From positions 1 through 42,257 of the forward strand of contig JADJAB010000023.1 in the NCBI GenBank assembly GCA_016704435.1: a DNA stretch of 42,257 nucleotides, read 5' to 3'. Of this stretch, positions 6,845-15,405 are shown in pieces. The notes below the pieces were generated by a model that worked only from the letters and a program-made list of their open reading frames with translations, did not search any database and was not told the origin of the DNA. Each line of letters starts with the position of its first letter. The stretch's first letter is position 1. Source of the stretch: Rhodobacter sp. (GTDB lineage Bacteria; Pseudomonadota; Alphaproteobacteria; Rhodobacterales; Rhodobacteraceae). The position numbers and the translations under genes were made by a program.

Positions 6845-7717
6845 ATGCGCATCGTCTACCACCTGGGCGCCCATTGCACCGATGACGAACGTCTGGTGCG
6901 CTGCCTTCTGAAGAACCGTGCCGTGCTGGCCGACGAAGGCATCGTCGTGCCCTCGCCCACCCGCTACCGCAAGCTTCTGCGCGACACGGCGGTGCAACTG
7001 AAGGGGGCGACCGCCAATATCGAGACCCAGGCGCTGGTGCTGGAAGAGATCATGGACGAGGATGTGGCCGAGCGGCTGATCCTGTCATGGGACAGTTTCC
7101 TGTCGTTCCCGCAATGGGTGCTGCGCGGCACGATGTATGCCTTTGCCGGCGAGCGGATCCGCGCCTTCACCCAGATCTTTCCGCAGATCGAGGCCGAGTT
7201 CCACCTGGCGATCCGCAACCCCGCCACCTTCCTGCCGGCACTTTACGACAAACAGAAGGGCAAGAGTCACGACGAGTTCCTGGAGAACACCGATCCGATG
7301 ACCCTGCGCTGGTCTGACGTGATCACCCAGATCGTGACCCAGAACCCCGGCGTGCCGCTGGTGATCTGGGCCGACGAGGATACGCCGCTGATCTGGCCCG
7401 AGGTGTTGCAGGCGGTGTCTGGCCATGCCGACGGCACAAGGCTGGAGGACACCGACGAATTGCTGGCCGGGATCATGTCGCCAGACGGGCTGGTCCGGAT
7501 GCGCAACTACCTGGCCACCCATCCGCCGCAATCGATTCTGCAGCGGCGGCGGATCGTCTCGGCATTCCTTGACAAGTTCGCCCTGCCCGACCGCGTCGAG
7601 ATGGAATTCGAGATGCCGGGCTGGACGCCCGACATGGTCGCCGCGATGTCCGAGGCCTACCGCGAGGATATCGAACGGATCAAGGCAATCGAGGGGATCA
7701 GCTTCATCTCGGCCTGA
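6845..7717 (+). CDS. Hypothetical protein, degenerate sulfotransferase-like, 290 aa
   Basis: ATG 6845 follows AGAAGAAGA. The N-terminus MRIVYHLGAHCTDDERLVRC resembles the start of bacterial sulfotransferase-like proteins (IHLGAHKTGTT-type P-loop), including the later 'NR..L...GI..P' segment (residues 24-38), but the PAPS-binding K-T-G-T-T residues are replaced by C-T-D-D-E. It is therefore unlikely to bind PAPS in the usual way. No membrane segments. It faces away from the iron permease and converges on gapR. I regard it as a conserved Rhodobacteraceae protein of unknown function; the sulfotransferase relation is inference from the N-terminal pattern. Confidence 0.75.
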   Translation: MRIVYHLGAHCTDDERLVRCLLKNRAVLADEGIVVPSPTRYRKLLRDTAVQLKGATANIETQALVLEEIMDEDVAERLILSWDSFLSFPQWVLRGTMYAFAGERIRAFTQIFPQIEAEFHLAIRNPATFLPALYDKQKGKSHDEFLENTDPMTLRWSDVITQIVTQNPGVPLVIWADEDTPLIWPEVLQAVSGHADGTRLEDTDELLAGIMSPDGLVRMRNYLATHPPQSILQRRRIVSAFLDKFALPDRVEMEFEMPGWTPDMVAAMSEAYREDIERIKAIEGISFISA

Positions 7718-7739
7718 GAGGCGTTGCGCGCAAAGGCGC

Positions 7740-7994
7740 TCAACTCATCCCCAGCGCGGACTTGTACAGCTCCAGCACCGCCTCTTCCTCGGCGATCTCG
7801 TCGGGCTTGCGCTTGCGCAGCGCGATGACCTTGCGCATCACCCTGGTGTCGTAGCCGCGGCCCTTGGCTTCGGCCATCAGCTCTTTTTGCTGCTCGGCCA
7901 CGTCCTTTTTCTCGGAGTCCAGTTGCTCGAAACGCTCGATGAACTGGCGCAATTCGTCTGCGGTGACGGTGTAGGGATCGTTCGCGTCGGCCAT
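7740..7994 (-). CDS. gapR: GapR family DNA-binding protein (DUF2312), 84 aa
   Basis: Small nucleoid-associated protein. The family was characterised in Caulobacter as GapR, which binds AT-rich, overtwisted DNA ahead of replication and transcription forks and assists topoisomerases. The sequence matches the family well: helical N-terminus LRQFIERFEQLDSEKKDVAE, then the conserved AKGRGYDTRVMRKVIALRKR basic region (residues 42-61) that contacts DNA, then a short acidic C-terminus. Length is typical. ATG 7994 has AGGAAG upstream. It stands alone, convergent with the preceding gene. Confidence 0.92.
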   Translation of the reverse strand: MADANDPYTVTADELRQFIERFEQLDSEKKDVAEQQKELMAEAKGRGYDTRVMRKVIALRKRKPDEIAEEEAVLELYKSALGMS

Positions 7995-8163
7995 GGCTTC
8001 CTCGCTCGGGCGGTTCGGGTCAGGGGTCGAAGTCCGGGTGATAGCCTGCCGGTGCGGGCGGATTCAAGGCCAGACTTGCCCGCCCCGCTCGCGAATTCGC
8101 AGCTTGCGCGGAACCCCGCGACCCGATAGCGAAAGAGCGGAAGTGCCGCAATGGGAGCCCGCG

Positions 8164-8379
8164 ATGCAGGCCATGATCTGGGCCGGAGCCCTGGTGTCGC
8201 TTGTCGGTGTGGCCGGTCTGGTCTATTGCGTCCTGCGCGCCCTTCGGGCCCGGCGCGCCGGCCTGCAGGACGAAGCGATGCGGGCCGAACTGCAGCGCGT
8301 CGTCGTCATCAACATGGGCGCGCTGGCGGTTTCGGCACTGGGGTTGATGCTGGTGGTGCTGGGCATCTTCCTCGGCTGA
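8164..8379 (+). CDS. Small two-helix membrane protein, 71 aa
   Basis: Starts MQAMIWAGALVSLVGVAGLV, giving a first membrane segment at about residues 4-26. A basic loop RALRARRAGLQDEAMRAELQ follows, and a second membrane segment (VVVINMGALAVSALGLMLVV) reaches nearly to the end. GGGAG lies 5-9 bases before the ATG. No catalytic motif. Conserved small proteins of this layout are common in Rhodobacteraceae; function unknown. It converges on the FadJ-like gene with a 21-bp gap. Confidence 0.65.
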   Translation: MQAMIWAGALVSLVGVAGLVYCVLRALRARRAGLQDEAMRAELQRVVVINMGALAVSALGLMLVVLGIFLG

Positions 8380-8400
8380 AAGCGCGCCCCTTCGCGTGGC

Positions 8401-10212
8401 CTAGCCCTCCAGATCGGACAGCTGCTTTCCGTCGGCGATCAGCCGGTCGATCAGCGGGTGCGGCGCCCACAGGGCCTGGTCCTCGACCGCCCATTGCCGC
8501 AGGTCACGCCGCAGCACCAGCAGCCCGCGCCCCGCGGCATGATGCATCGGCCCGCCGCGCCAGCGCGGAAAGCCGTGGCCCGCGACCAGCACCAGGTCGA
8601 TGTCGGACGGCCGCAGCGCCACCCGCGCGTCCAGCATCCGCAAGCCCTCGTTCGCCATCGCACCCTGCCAGCGCCGCAGCACTTCGTCCTCGGCCATCTG
8701 GCGCATCGGCGCGGGGCTGTCCGGGTCGGCCAGATCGGGCATCGGGTTGCCGAAACCGTCCAGCGCCTGCACCAGCACCCGCCGCGGCACGCCGAGCGCC
8801 ATCAGCCGCGCCAGCGCCGCCCGCCCGGCGCCCGCGACCCGGCGGCCCAGCACCGGCATCTTGCCGGTCAGCACCGGCGGCAGGCCAAGGCGCCGCAATG
8901 CCTGCACCGCCACCGCAACATGGTCAGGCGCGGCCCCTGCCGGCAGCGCAAGTTCCACCATCCGGGCCGAGGGCGCCAGCGCCAGTCCCATCGCCCCTTC
9001 TGCACCGCCCAGCACCAGTTGCGGCACCTGCGGCGCGCGTCGGGTCAGCGCGGCCATCGCATCGTCGCGGGCGGCATGGACGATCAGGTCCGCCCCGGCC
9101 AGCGCCAGCGGGTCGGCCGACGCGGTCAGCCGGGCGCGGTCGGCGTCGTGCTGCATCGGCGTCAGTCGCCCGGCGCGCAGCTCGGCCTCCTGCCGGTCGG
9201 CCAGCCAGCCGACCGTGGCAGCCCGGCGCGCCTCGTCCGGATCGGCCCAGATCACCTTCAGCCCATGGCCCAGCGCCACCAGCGCCAGCGCCGCCATCTG
9301 CGGCGCCCCACCACAAAACCCCAGCGCCGCCACCGCCTTCGGCCGCACCCGCGCCACCTCGGGCGGCAGCGCCGCCGCCCGCCGCTCGGCCAGGGCGGCG
9401 GCGGCAAGGCCCTGCGCCTCGGCGCTGTCTTCCAGATCCTCGCGCGCCACGGCCTCCATCGCCAGACCGTTCTCGAACGGCAGCATCAGCGCCGCCTCGA
9501 CGCAATCGACCAGCCGCCGGGGCGCGGGCAACACGCCGCGCGCCACCGCCTGCCGCGCCGCCGCCACTTCGGCCAGAAAGCGCGGCACATCGGCCAGCCC
9601 GTCGCCGCGCGACCGCACCGGCCGCGGTCCCGGCATCGCCGCCGCTTGGGCCACCGCGGCGGCCAGCAGATCGCCTTCGCGATCACTCTCGACCAGGTGG
9701 TCGATCATGCCTGCCGCCAGCGCCTCGGCCGCCGCCACCGGGCGCGCGTGCAAAAGGATGTCCAGCGCCTCTTTCGCGCCGACCAGCCGGGGCAGGCGCT
9801 GCGTCGTGCCGGCCTCGGGCACCAGACCCAGACCGACTTCGGGCAGCACGACCCGCGCGCCCTGATCGGCCACCCGCGCATGGGCGGCCAGCGCCAGTTC
9901 GGCGCCGGGGCCGACGGTGATGCCGTGCAAGGCCACCACGACGGGCAGCGCCAGATCCTCGACCTCGTGGCACAGTTCGGCCAGCGTCGGGCGCCCCCTG
10001 GGCGTATCGACCGACGAGGCGGCCGAGAAATTGCGCCCCGCCCCGGCCAGAACCACCGCGCGCACAGCCGACGTGCGCGCCGCTTCCAGCGCCAGCATCA
10101 GCGCGCCGCGCAGGGCCGGCGTCAGGGCATTCAACGGCGGATGGTCGATGGTGACGACCAGCACCCCGTTCGCCTGCAGGTCCGTGCGGACCCCGTCTGC
10201 GGCTGCAACCAT
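8401..10212 (-). CDS. FadJ/FadB-like fusion: enoyl-CoA hydratase plus degenerate 3-hydroxyacyl-CoA dehydrogenase, 603 aa
   Basis: By family, the N-terminal domain (about 10-200) hydrates 2-enoyl-CoA and the C-terminal part oxidises 3-hydroxyacyl-CoA. The two hydratase glutamates appear present 20 residues apart (E105 in GAELALA, E125 in LPEVGLGL, spacing as in FadB), though the oxyanion-hole strand FSAGAD is FSAASS. In the dehydrogenase part the NAD motif GxGxxG is GFCGGA (298-303), and the catalytic His of the HFFNP motif is missing (GLALAPSARMVEL instead). The C-terminal repeat retains FPRWRGGP. The frame is intact at near-family length (FadB/FadJ about 700). Probably a diverged protein with hydratase-only or altered activity rather than a standard beta-oxidation enzyme. 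Confidence 0.85.
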   Translation of the reverse strand: MVAAADGVRTDLQANGVLVVTIDHPPLNALTPALRGALMLALEAARTSAVRAVVLAGAGRNFSAASSVDTPRGRPTLAELCHEVEDLALPVVVALHGITVGPGAELALAAHARVADQGARVVLPEVGLGLVPEAGTTQRLPRLVGAKEALDILLHARPVAAAEALAAGMIDHLVESDREGDLLAAAVAQAAAMPGPRPVRSRGDGLADVPRFLAEVAAARQAVARGVLPAPRRLVDCVEAALMLPFENGLAMEAVAREDLEDSAEAQGLAAAALAERRAAALPPEVARVRPKAVAALGFCGGAPQMAALALVALGHGLKVIWADPDEARRAATVGWLADRQEAELRAGRLTPMQHDADRARLTASADPLALAGADLIVHAARDDAMAALTRRAPQVPQLVLGGAEGAMGLALAPSARMVELALPAGAAPDHVAVAVQALRRLGLPPVLTGKMPVLGRRVAGAGRAALARLMALGVPRRVLVQALDGFGNPMPDLADPDSPAPMRQMAEDEVLRRWQGAMANEGLRMLDARVALRPSDIDLVLVAGHGFPRWRGGPMHHAAGRGLLVLRRDLRQWAVEDQALWAPHPLIDRLIADGKQLSDLEG

Positions 10213-10250
10213 GCCTGCCCCCCCTTATGCGCGCAAGCTTAACCCGCAAG

Positions 10251-10264
10251 GCCAAGGCCTTGGC
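10251..10264. terminator. Short palindrome between two minus-strand genes
   Basis: GCCAAGGCCTTGGC is a perfect 14-bp palindrome, 52 bp after the stop of the 78-residue gene (minus) and 38 bp before the FadJ-like start. It could fold as a small hairpin, but there is no T-run, so terminator function is weakly supported. Confidence 0.25.
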
Positions 10265-10315
10265 AAGCCCCTGCAGCCACCGGGAGGGACAAAGCAGCCG
10301 ATCCGACCGCCGGAC

Positions 10316-10552
10316 CTAGACCGGCATGTTGTCGAACAGCGCCTCTACCTCGGCGTCGGTGGTGCGCTCACGCGCCTCTTCGGCCCTGGCATTCCCGGCC
10401 CGAAGATGCGGCATGGCGCCCGGCATCAGCGCCGTAAGCGCCTTCATCTCGGCCAACAGCAACGCCAGCGTCGCTTCTTGCCCGGCCGCCGCCAGATCGG
10501 CGGCATCGCCCGCAAGCCGGGCGGCCTGCCTGAGATCCTTCTCCATGGTCAT
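10316..10552 (-). CDS. Hypothetical helical protein, 78 aa
   Basis: Starts MTMEKDLRQAARLAGDAADL and ends AEVEALFDNMPV. Alanine-rich and acidic, almost wholly helical by composition; no membrane segment. Its ATG overlaps the stop of the DksA-like gene (ATGA at 10549-10552) and is preceded by AAAGGGGGG, so the two form a coupled pair. No family recognised. It would share the transcription signals of the DksA-like gene. Confidence 0.7.
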   Translation of the reverse strand: MTMEKDLRQAARLAGDAADLAAAGQEATLALLLAEMKALTALMPGAMPHLRAGNARAEEARERTTDAEVEALFDNMPV

Positions 10553-10911
10553 GTACCCCCCTTTCCCGCAATCTTGCCGGCACAGTCGCGGCAGAACGGC
10601 GTGAACGGCACGGCGTCCAGCCGCGCCTCGGCGATATCGGCGCCGCATCGGGTGCAGGCACCATATTCGCCGTCGCCAATCCGGGCGAGTGCCGCCTCGA
10701 TCATGCGGATTTCATGCTGGCCGGAAAGGCCGGTTGCCTCCAGCACCTCGTCGCCTTCACGCTCCACAGCCAGTTCTTCCCAGTCCTGCTCGGTATGCGA
10801 ATCAAGTTCTTCCTCGATCGCCTGAAGACGCGATTGCAGATCGGCGAGCCGGGCCTCGAGAAGAGCCTTGCGGGCAGCAACGGGTTTTCCTGACGACGGG
10901 GCCATGGGCAT
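10549..10911 (-). CDS. DksA/TraR family zinc-finger protein, 120 aa
   Basis: RNA-polymerase-binding regulator family. The N-terminal coiled-coil arm (LLEARLADLQSRLQAIEEEL) is followed by GEYGACTRCGADIAEARLDA and PFCRDC, forming the C-x2-C...C-x2-C zinc site. At 120 residues it is shorter than E. coli DksA (151), closer to the short DksA-like proteins of alphaproteobacteria. The coiled-coil tip lacks an obvious D-x-x-D-x-A, so ppGpp-dependent function is uncertain. First gene of a two-gene operon. A perfect FNR-type box lies 52 bp upstream, pointing to oxygen-responsive control (inference). Confidence 0.85.
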   Translation of the reverse strand: MPMAPSSGKPVAARKALLEARLADLQSRLQAIEEELDSHTEQDWEELAVEREGDEVLEATGLSGQHEIRMIEAALARIGDGEYGACTRCGADIAEARLDAVPFTPFCRDCAGKIAGKGGT

Positions 10912-10962
10912 TCCTCTTTCCTACCAGTCCGGCCATTCTTGCACCCCGCCGCGGCCGGCGCC

Positions 10963-10976
10963 TTGACGCAGGTCAA
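10963..10976. promoter_or_regulatory. FNR/FnrL-type box
   Basis: TTGACGCAGGTCAA is a perfect inverted repeat TTGAC-N4-GTCAA, the layout of FnrL/CRP-family sites in Rhodobacter (TTGAT/C-N4-A/GTCAA). It sits between the divergent DksA-like gene (start 10911) and the DUF442 gene (start 11068), so it could serve either or both. Seen in sequence; regulator identity inferred. Confidence 0.6.
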
Positions 10977-11067
10977 GACTTCGACCCGACAGCACTGCGG
11001 ACCTTTCGCCTTGCCGCCGCCGCCGCTAAGGTCGCGCCGACTGGACCCAACCGAACAGGACCGCGCC

Positions 11068-11499
11068 ATGGATATCAGGCCGCTGACGCCCGACTATGCC
11101 GTTTCGCCGCAGATCGGCCTTGAAGACCTTGCCGCGATCCGCGCGGCGGGCTTTGCGATGGTGATCGACAACCGCCCGGACGCCGAAATCCCGGCCGAGC
11201 TGCATACCGACGGGATGCGCCGCGCGGCCCTTGCGGCGGGGCTGGAGTTCGTGGCCAACCCGGTGATCGGCGGCGCGCTGACGATGCAGAACGTGGCGGC
11301 CCAGGCCGAGGCGATGGCGCAGGCGGGCGGTCCGGTCTTTGCCTATTGCGCCTCGGGCAACCGCTGTTCCATCGTCTGGGCGCTGACCCAGGCCGGCCGG
11401 CGCCCGGTGGACCAGCTGATCGCGACTGCCGCCCGCCACGGCTACAATCTGGAGCATCTGCGCCCGCAGATCGAGATGCTGGCGGCCCGCAAGGATTGA
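11068..11499 (+). CDS. TIGR01244/DUF442 family sulfur transferase-like protein, 143 aa
   Basis: The Blh-like/DUF442 fold is a dual-specificity-phosphatase or rhodanese-like domain. Features seen: N-terminal SPQIGLEDLAAIRAAGFAMV, the conserved IDNRPDAE (residues 34-41), and the active loop PVFAYCASGNRCSIVWAL, where Cys97 sits in the usual C-x5-R-like P-loop. Length fits the stand-alone family (about 110-145). In other bacteria this domain is linked to sulfide or persulfide handling and biofilm control. Divergent from the DksA-like gene across the FNR-type box. The nearest ATG without a good Shine-Dalgarno was chosen because the family starts there. Confidence 0.85.
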   Translation: MDIRPLTPDYAVSPQIGLEDLAAIRAAGFAMVIDNRPDAEIPAELHTDGMRRAALAAGLEFVANPVIGGALTMQNVAAQAEAMAQAGGPVFAYCASGNRCSIVWALTQAGRRPVDQLIATAARHGYNLEHLRPQIEMLAARKD

Positions 11500-11533
11500 C
11501 CCGCCGGGTGCGCCGCGATCCCGCGGGCCAGCC

Positions 11534-12628
11534 TCAGCCGGTGGCCAGAAGGCCGCCGCCAAGATCCAGCGGGGCGGCGAAGCCGGCAAAGGGATCCTCC
11601 GCGCCGGCAACCGCTGCCGGTCCAAGCAAGGCCGGCGGCAAGCCGGCCTGCGACGGAAAGCCCGTGTCGGGCGCCCCGGCCCCGCCTGCCGCCGGGCCCG
11701 GCGCATCGGGCACAGCCGCCGAACCCGACTCTGCCGCGCCGCCGTGCCCGCCCGCGGCCGGCCGCGACAGGCGCAGCGCACGCATGCCCTTTTGCTGGCC
11801 CAGCCGCGCGCAGGCCAACTGCCGGCCATCGACACTTTCGAGGCTGATCCGGTCCAGCGCGGCATTCTGCAACGGCAGCACCTGACCCACCTGCAGCGCC
11901 ATCACCGCACCCAGCGGCTGCGTCAGCCGTGCGATCACCGCCTCAAGCGTGCAGCCGGCGGCCATCACCGCCTCGCTCAGGGCGGTGGAAAAGCCGGGGG
12001 CGGCGGCGGGCGCACGGTCGCGGCCCGGTTTCGGCTGCGGACGCTGGCCGCGGCCTTCCGCCGGAAGCGCCAGGATCAGCCCGCCCGAGCGCGCGCCAGA
12101 GGCCATCGACAAGTCGGCCGAAAGCACGCGGTAGGGCTGGTCTTCCAAAAGCAGCCCCAGGGGCCGCGGGTCTTCCAGGAACGAGGCGTAGCGAAAGCCG
12201 CCGGCCCAGACCAGATCGGCCTCTTCGGCCAGCACGACTTCCAGCTCTTCCAGCGCGCGGTCGATCACGCCCGCCACCATGGCGGCATCGGTGCGTGTCG
12301 GGCGGCGGGTCAGCGTCGGCGCGGCGGACACCCGCGCGGTGGTCTGCATCTCGATCAGGGCGCCCATCACCTCGGGCGACATCACCATCAGCCCCAGGCC
12401 CCCCTGCGGCCCGTCCAGAAGCACCATGAGCGCGCGGTCGGGTGGCAGTTCCAGAAGCTCGGCCAGGCTGCGGCGGTGCAGCGTCATCGCGGCCACCTCG
12501 ACCAGAAGGCCGGTGCCATCGCGCGCCGCACGCGCGAAGGCCAGCCGCCAGCCTTGGTCGGCACCGGGGCCGCCATCGGACCCTGCCGCGGCCGCGCGGG
12601 CCACCTTGCGCCGGATGATGTCGTTCAT
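11534..12628 (-). CDS. FliM/FliN-type flagellar motor switch protein, 364 aa
   Basis: The C-terminal SpoA/FliMN_C domain is visible at about 220-290 (VIARLTQPLGAVMALQVGQV, LPLQNAALDRISLESVDGRQ). The middle FliM-like domain (30-200) includes ALMVLLDGPQGGLGLMVMSP. The N-terminus MNDIIRRKVARAAAAGSDGG lacks the usual FliM CheY-binding motif, and the last 70 residues are Ala/Gly/Pro-rich and probably disordered. FliM-type proteins form the cytoplasmic C-ring that sets rotation direction. No other flagellar gene is in the window, so it is an orphan, as in some Rhodobacteraceae with dispersed motility genes. Confidence 0.8.
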   Translation of the reverse strand: MNDIIRRKVARAAAAGSDGGPGADQGWRLAFARAARDGTGLLVEVAAMTLHRRSLAELLELPPDRALMVLLDGPQGGLGLMVMSPEVMGALIEMQTTARVSAAPTLTRRPTRTDAAMVAGVIDRALEELEVVLAEEADLVWAGGFRYASFLEDPRPLGLLLEDQPYRVLSADLSMASGARSGGLILALPAEGRGQRPQPKPGRDRAPAAAPGFSTALSEAVMAAGCTLEAVIARLTQPLGAVMALQVGQVLPLQNAALDRISLESVDGRQLACARLGQQKGMRALRLSRPAAGGHGGAAESGSAAVPDAPGPAAGGAGAPDTGFPSQAGLPPALLGPAAVAGAEDPFAGFAAPLDLGGGLLATG

Positions 12629-12711
12629 GCCTCACCTGGATCGCCGGTCGGACGGCCCCGCAGGACCGCCCCTGTGGCCACCAGCCTAGACCGATCGTCC
12701 TTGCCAAAGCG

Positions 12712-15402
12712 TTAAGCCGCCTTCGCCTCCAGCCGCAAGGGCAGGCTGACCCGGAACGCCGCCCCGCCCTGCCCCGGCAGGTAGGCGATGGTGCCGCCCA
12801 GGTTGACCACGATCTCGCGGCAGATCGCCAGCCCCAGCCCTGCCCCCTTGGCCCGCGATTCGTTCGGCAGTCGGGTGAATTTCTCGAAGATCGTCGACTG
12901 CGCGTCCTTCGGAATGCCCTTGCCGTTGTCGGCCACGTCGATCACCGCGCGGCCCGCCTTGATGCGTATGGTGATGCGGATTTCGGGGTGTTTGGCGTCG
13001 CAATACTTGCGCGCGTTCGAGATCAGGTTGATCAGCACCTGGGTCAGCCGGTCGGCATCGGTGCGCAGAAAGATGTTCTCAGCCGCCAGGTCACGGTGGA
13101 AGGTGAAGCCGCGTTCCGGCTTTACCTGTTCGGCGGCCTGGATGGCGCGGTCGATCATTTCGCGCAGGTTGGCCAGGCTGATCGACAGGCTGACCTTGCC
13201 ATTCTCCAGCACCGAAAGGTCCAGGAGGTCATCCAGAAGCCGGGTCAGCCGCTTGGCCTCGTCCTGGATCACCCGGCCGCTTTTCGTGACCATCCCGGGC
13301 GGCAGGTCGCCTTCGGTCAGGATCTCGGAAAACGCCCGGATCGAGGTCATCGGCGTGCGCAATTCGTGGCTGATCTGGCTGAGGAAGGTATCCTTCTGCA
13401 CCGACAGCCGGGTCAGCTTTTCATTGGCTTCGCGCAGCGCACCGGCAGTGCGGCTCAGCTTTTCGCGCTGCGCCTCAAGCTGGGCGGAATACTCCATCAT
13501 CTGCGCGCTTTCGGACGCCACCGCCATCAGGTCCTCGACCGAGACCGTCGCCCCGCCGACCAGCTGGCTGATCATCGCATGCGCCGTCGCCGCCCCGACC
13601 GAGCCCGACAGCCGCCGCTCCAGGTCCGACAGGAATTCGGGCGTGGGGTCGGGCAAGAGGCTGTCGGACTTGCCCTGCGCCTGCGCCGCCGCCTCGAACA
13701 GCGATTGCGCTGCGTCGTCGCCCAGGATGCGCTGCGCCATGACCAGCAGCTGCTCTGGCTCGGCCTGGCCATGGCTCCAGCGCCGCGGGTCGGTGGCCTG
13801 ATCGTCGAAGACGTTGACGAAGGCGGCACCCTGCAACCGTTCCACCGGCCCGGGAAAGGTCAGGACCGAGCCGATGAAGAAGGCGGTGGCGTTCAGCATC
13901 AGGGACCAGAACAGGGCATGAGTCAGCGGATCCATCGCCTCGACCCCGAACAGCGCCTGCGGGCGCAGCCAGCCGATGGCCATCGGGCCTTCTGCCAGAA
14001 ACTGCGCCGAATACACCGCATCGGGGCCGAACGAGGGCAGGAACAGCGCATAGGCCCAGACCACGAACCCGGTAACCAGCCCCAGCGCCGCGCCGATCCT
14101 GGTGGCGCCGCGCCAGAAGATGCCGGCGATCATCGCGGGCAGGAATTGCGCCACGCCGACAAAGGCGATCAACCCGATGGCGGCCAGTGCAGCGGACCCG
14201 CCGGACAGGTGATAGTAGCCGTAGCCCATCGCCAGCACCGCCCCGATCGACAGGCGCCGGGCGTTCAGCACCACGCCGCGCAGGTCGGCCGACATTGCCA
14301 CCGCCGGGCGCAGCCACAGCCAGACCGGCATCACGATATGGTTCGACACCATGGTGGCCAGCGCGATCGCCTCGACGATCACCATCGAGGTGGCGCTGGA
14401 AAAGCCGCCCAGAAAGGCCAGCATCGCCAGCCCGCCCTGGCCTTCGGACAACGGCAGCGTCAGCACGAACATGTCGGGGTTGGCACCTTCTGGCAGCCGG
14501 TCCAGTCCGATGACGGCGATCGGCACGATGAAGAGGCTCATCGCCAGCAGATAGGCCGGAAAAGCCCAGCTGGCGGTTGCCAGGTGGCCCTCGTCGGAAT
14601 TCTCGACCACCAGCACCTGGAACATCCGCGGCAGGCAGATCACTGCGGCAGCCGACAGGAACAGAAGGCCGGTCCAGCGCCCCGGCTGCATGTCCCAGGC
14701 TGCCAGGCCGGAGGCGTCGATCCGCTCCAGCGTCGCGCCGATGCCGCCCGCCAGACCCCAGACCACGAAAATGCCCACCGCCAGCAGCGCCACCAGCTTG
14801 ACCACCGCCTCGACCGCGATGGCGGTGACGATGCCGTGATGCTGTTCCTTGGCATCAAGGTTGCGGGTGCCGAAGATGGTGGTGAAGACCGCCAGTCCGG
14901 CAGCAACCCAGATCGCGGTCTGTTCGGCATCGGGCGGGGTGAAACCGTCGGGCGTGGCCGAGGCGAAGACGCCGAACGACAGCACCACCGATTGCAACTG
15001 CAGCGCGATGTAGGGCGTCGTCGCAACCACCGCCATGACGGTGACGATCACGCCCAAGAGGTTCGACTTGCCGAAGCGGCTGGAGATCAGGTCGGCGATC
15101 GAGGTGACGCGGTGCTGCCGGCCGATGCGCACCAGCTTGCGCAGCACCCACCACCAGCCGACGAAGACCAGCGTCGGGCCGAAGTAGATCGTCAGGAACT
15201 CCAGCCCCGAGCGCGCGGCATAGCCGACCGCGCCGTAAAAGGTCCAGGCGGTGCAATAGATCGACAGCGACAGTGTGTAGACCAGGGGCGAGCGCAGCCA
15301 GCCCAGCCGCCCGGCCATGGCCCGGCGTTCCACCAGAAAGGCTACGGAAAACAGAAAGATCACATAGGCCAGGCAGGCCAGCACCAGGACATTGAAGGGC
15401 AT
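12712..15402 (-). CDS. Sodium/solute symporter-fused sensor histidine kinase (CbrA/CrbS-type), 896 aa
   Basis: Residues 1 to about 480 are a multi-spanning SSS-family transporter domain (starts MPFNVLVLACLAYVIFLFSV; contains GFSSATSMVIVEAIALATMV). A coiled linker (about 600-665) follows. The kinase core has H-box FLSQISHELRTPMTSIRAF (His near 677), N-box LINLISNARKY (about 794), G1 DVADNGKGIP (about 824) and G2 GAGLGLAI (about 853). The architecture matches CrbS/CbrA, which link substrate transport or sensing to control of acetate or carbon use. It follows a small membrane gene and a receiver protein in the same direction (4-bp gap after the small gene). A partner response regulator with a DNA-binding domain is absent here. 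Confidence 0.9.
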   Translation of the reverse strand: MPFNVLVLACLAYVIFLFSVAFLVERRAMAGRLGWLRSPLVYTLSLSIYCTAWTFYGAVGYAARSGLEFLTIYFGPTLVFVGWWWVLRKLVRIGRQHRVTSIADLISSRFGKSNLLGVIVTVMAVVATTPYIALQLQSVVLSFGVFASATPDGFTPPDAEQTAIWVAAGLAVFTTIFGTRNLDAKEQHHGIVTAIAVEAVVKLVALLAVGIFVVWGLAGGIGATLERIDASGLAAWDMQPGRWTGLLFLSAAAVICLPRMFQVLVVENSDEGHLATASWAFPAYLLAMSLFIVPIAVIGLDRLPEGANPDMFVLTLPLSEGQGGLAMLAFLGGFSSATSMVIVEAIALATMVSNHIVMPVWLWLRPAVAMSADLRGVVLNARRLSIGAVLAMGYGYYHLSGGSAALAAIGLIAFVGVAQFLPAMIAGIFWRGATRIGAALGLVTGFVVWAYALFLPSFGPDAVYSAQFLAEGPMAIGWLRPQALFGVEAMDPLTHALFWSLMLNATAFFIGSVLTFPGPVERLQGAAFVNVFDDQATDPRRWSHGQAEPEQLLVMAQRILGDDAAQSLFEAAAQAQGKSDSLLPDPTPEFLSDLERRLSGSVGAATAHAMISQLVGGATVSVEDLMAVASESAQMMEYSAQLEAQREKLSRTAGALREANEKLTRLSVQKDTFLSQISHELRTPMTSIRAFSEILTEGDLPPGMVTKSGRVIQDEAKRLTRLLDDLLDLSVLENGKVSLSISLANLREMIDRAIQAAEQVKPERGFTFHRDLAAENIFLRTDADRLTQVLINLISNARKYCDAKHPEIRITIRIKAGRAVIDVADNGKGIPKDAQSTIFEKFTRLPNESRAKGAGLGLAICREIVVNLGGTIAYLPGQGGAAFRVSLPLRLEAKAA

Positions 15403-15405
15403 GGC

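Noticed and set aside
8151..10242. Long plus-strand frames opposite the FadJ-like gene
   Set aside because: Pro/Arg/Ala- or His/Gln-rich translation without any recognisable family; explained by codon bias of the minus-strand gene.
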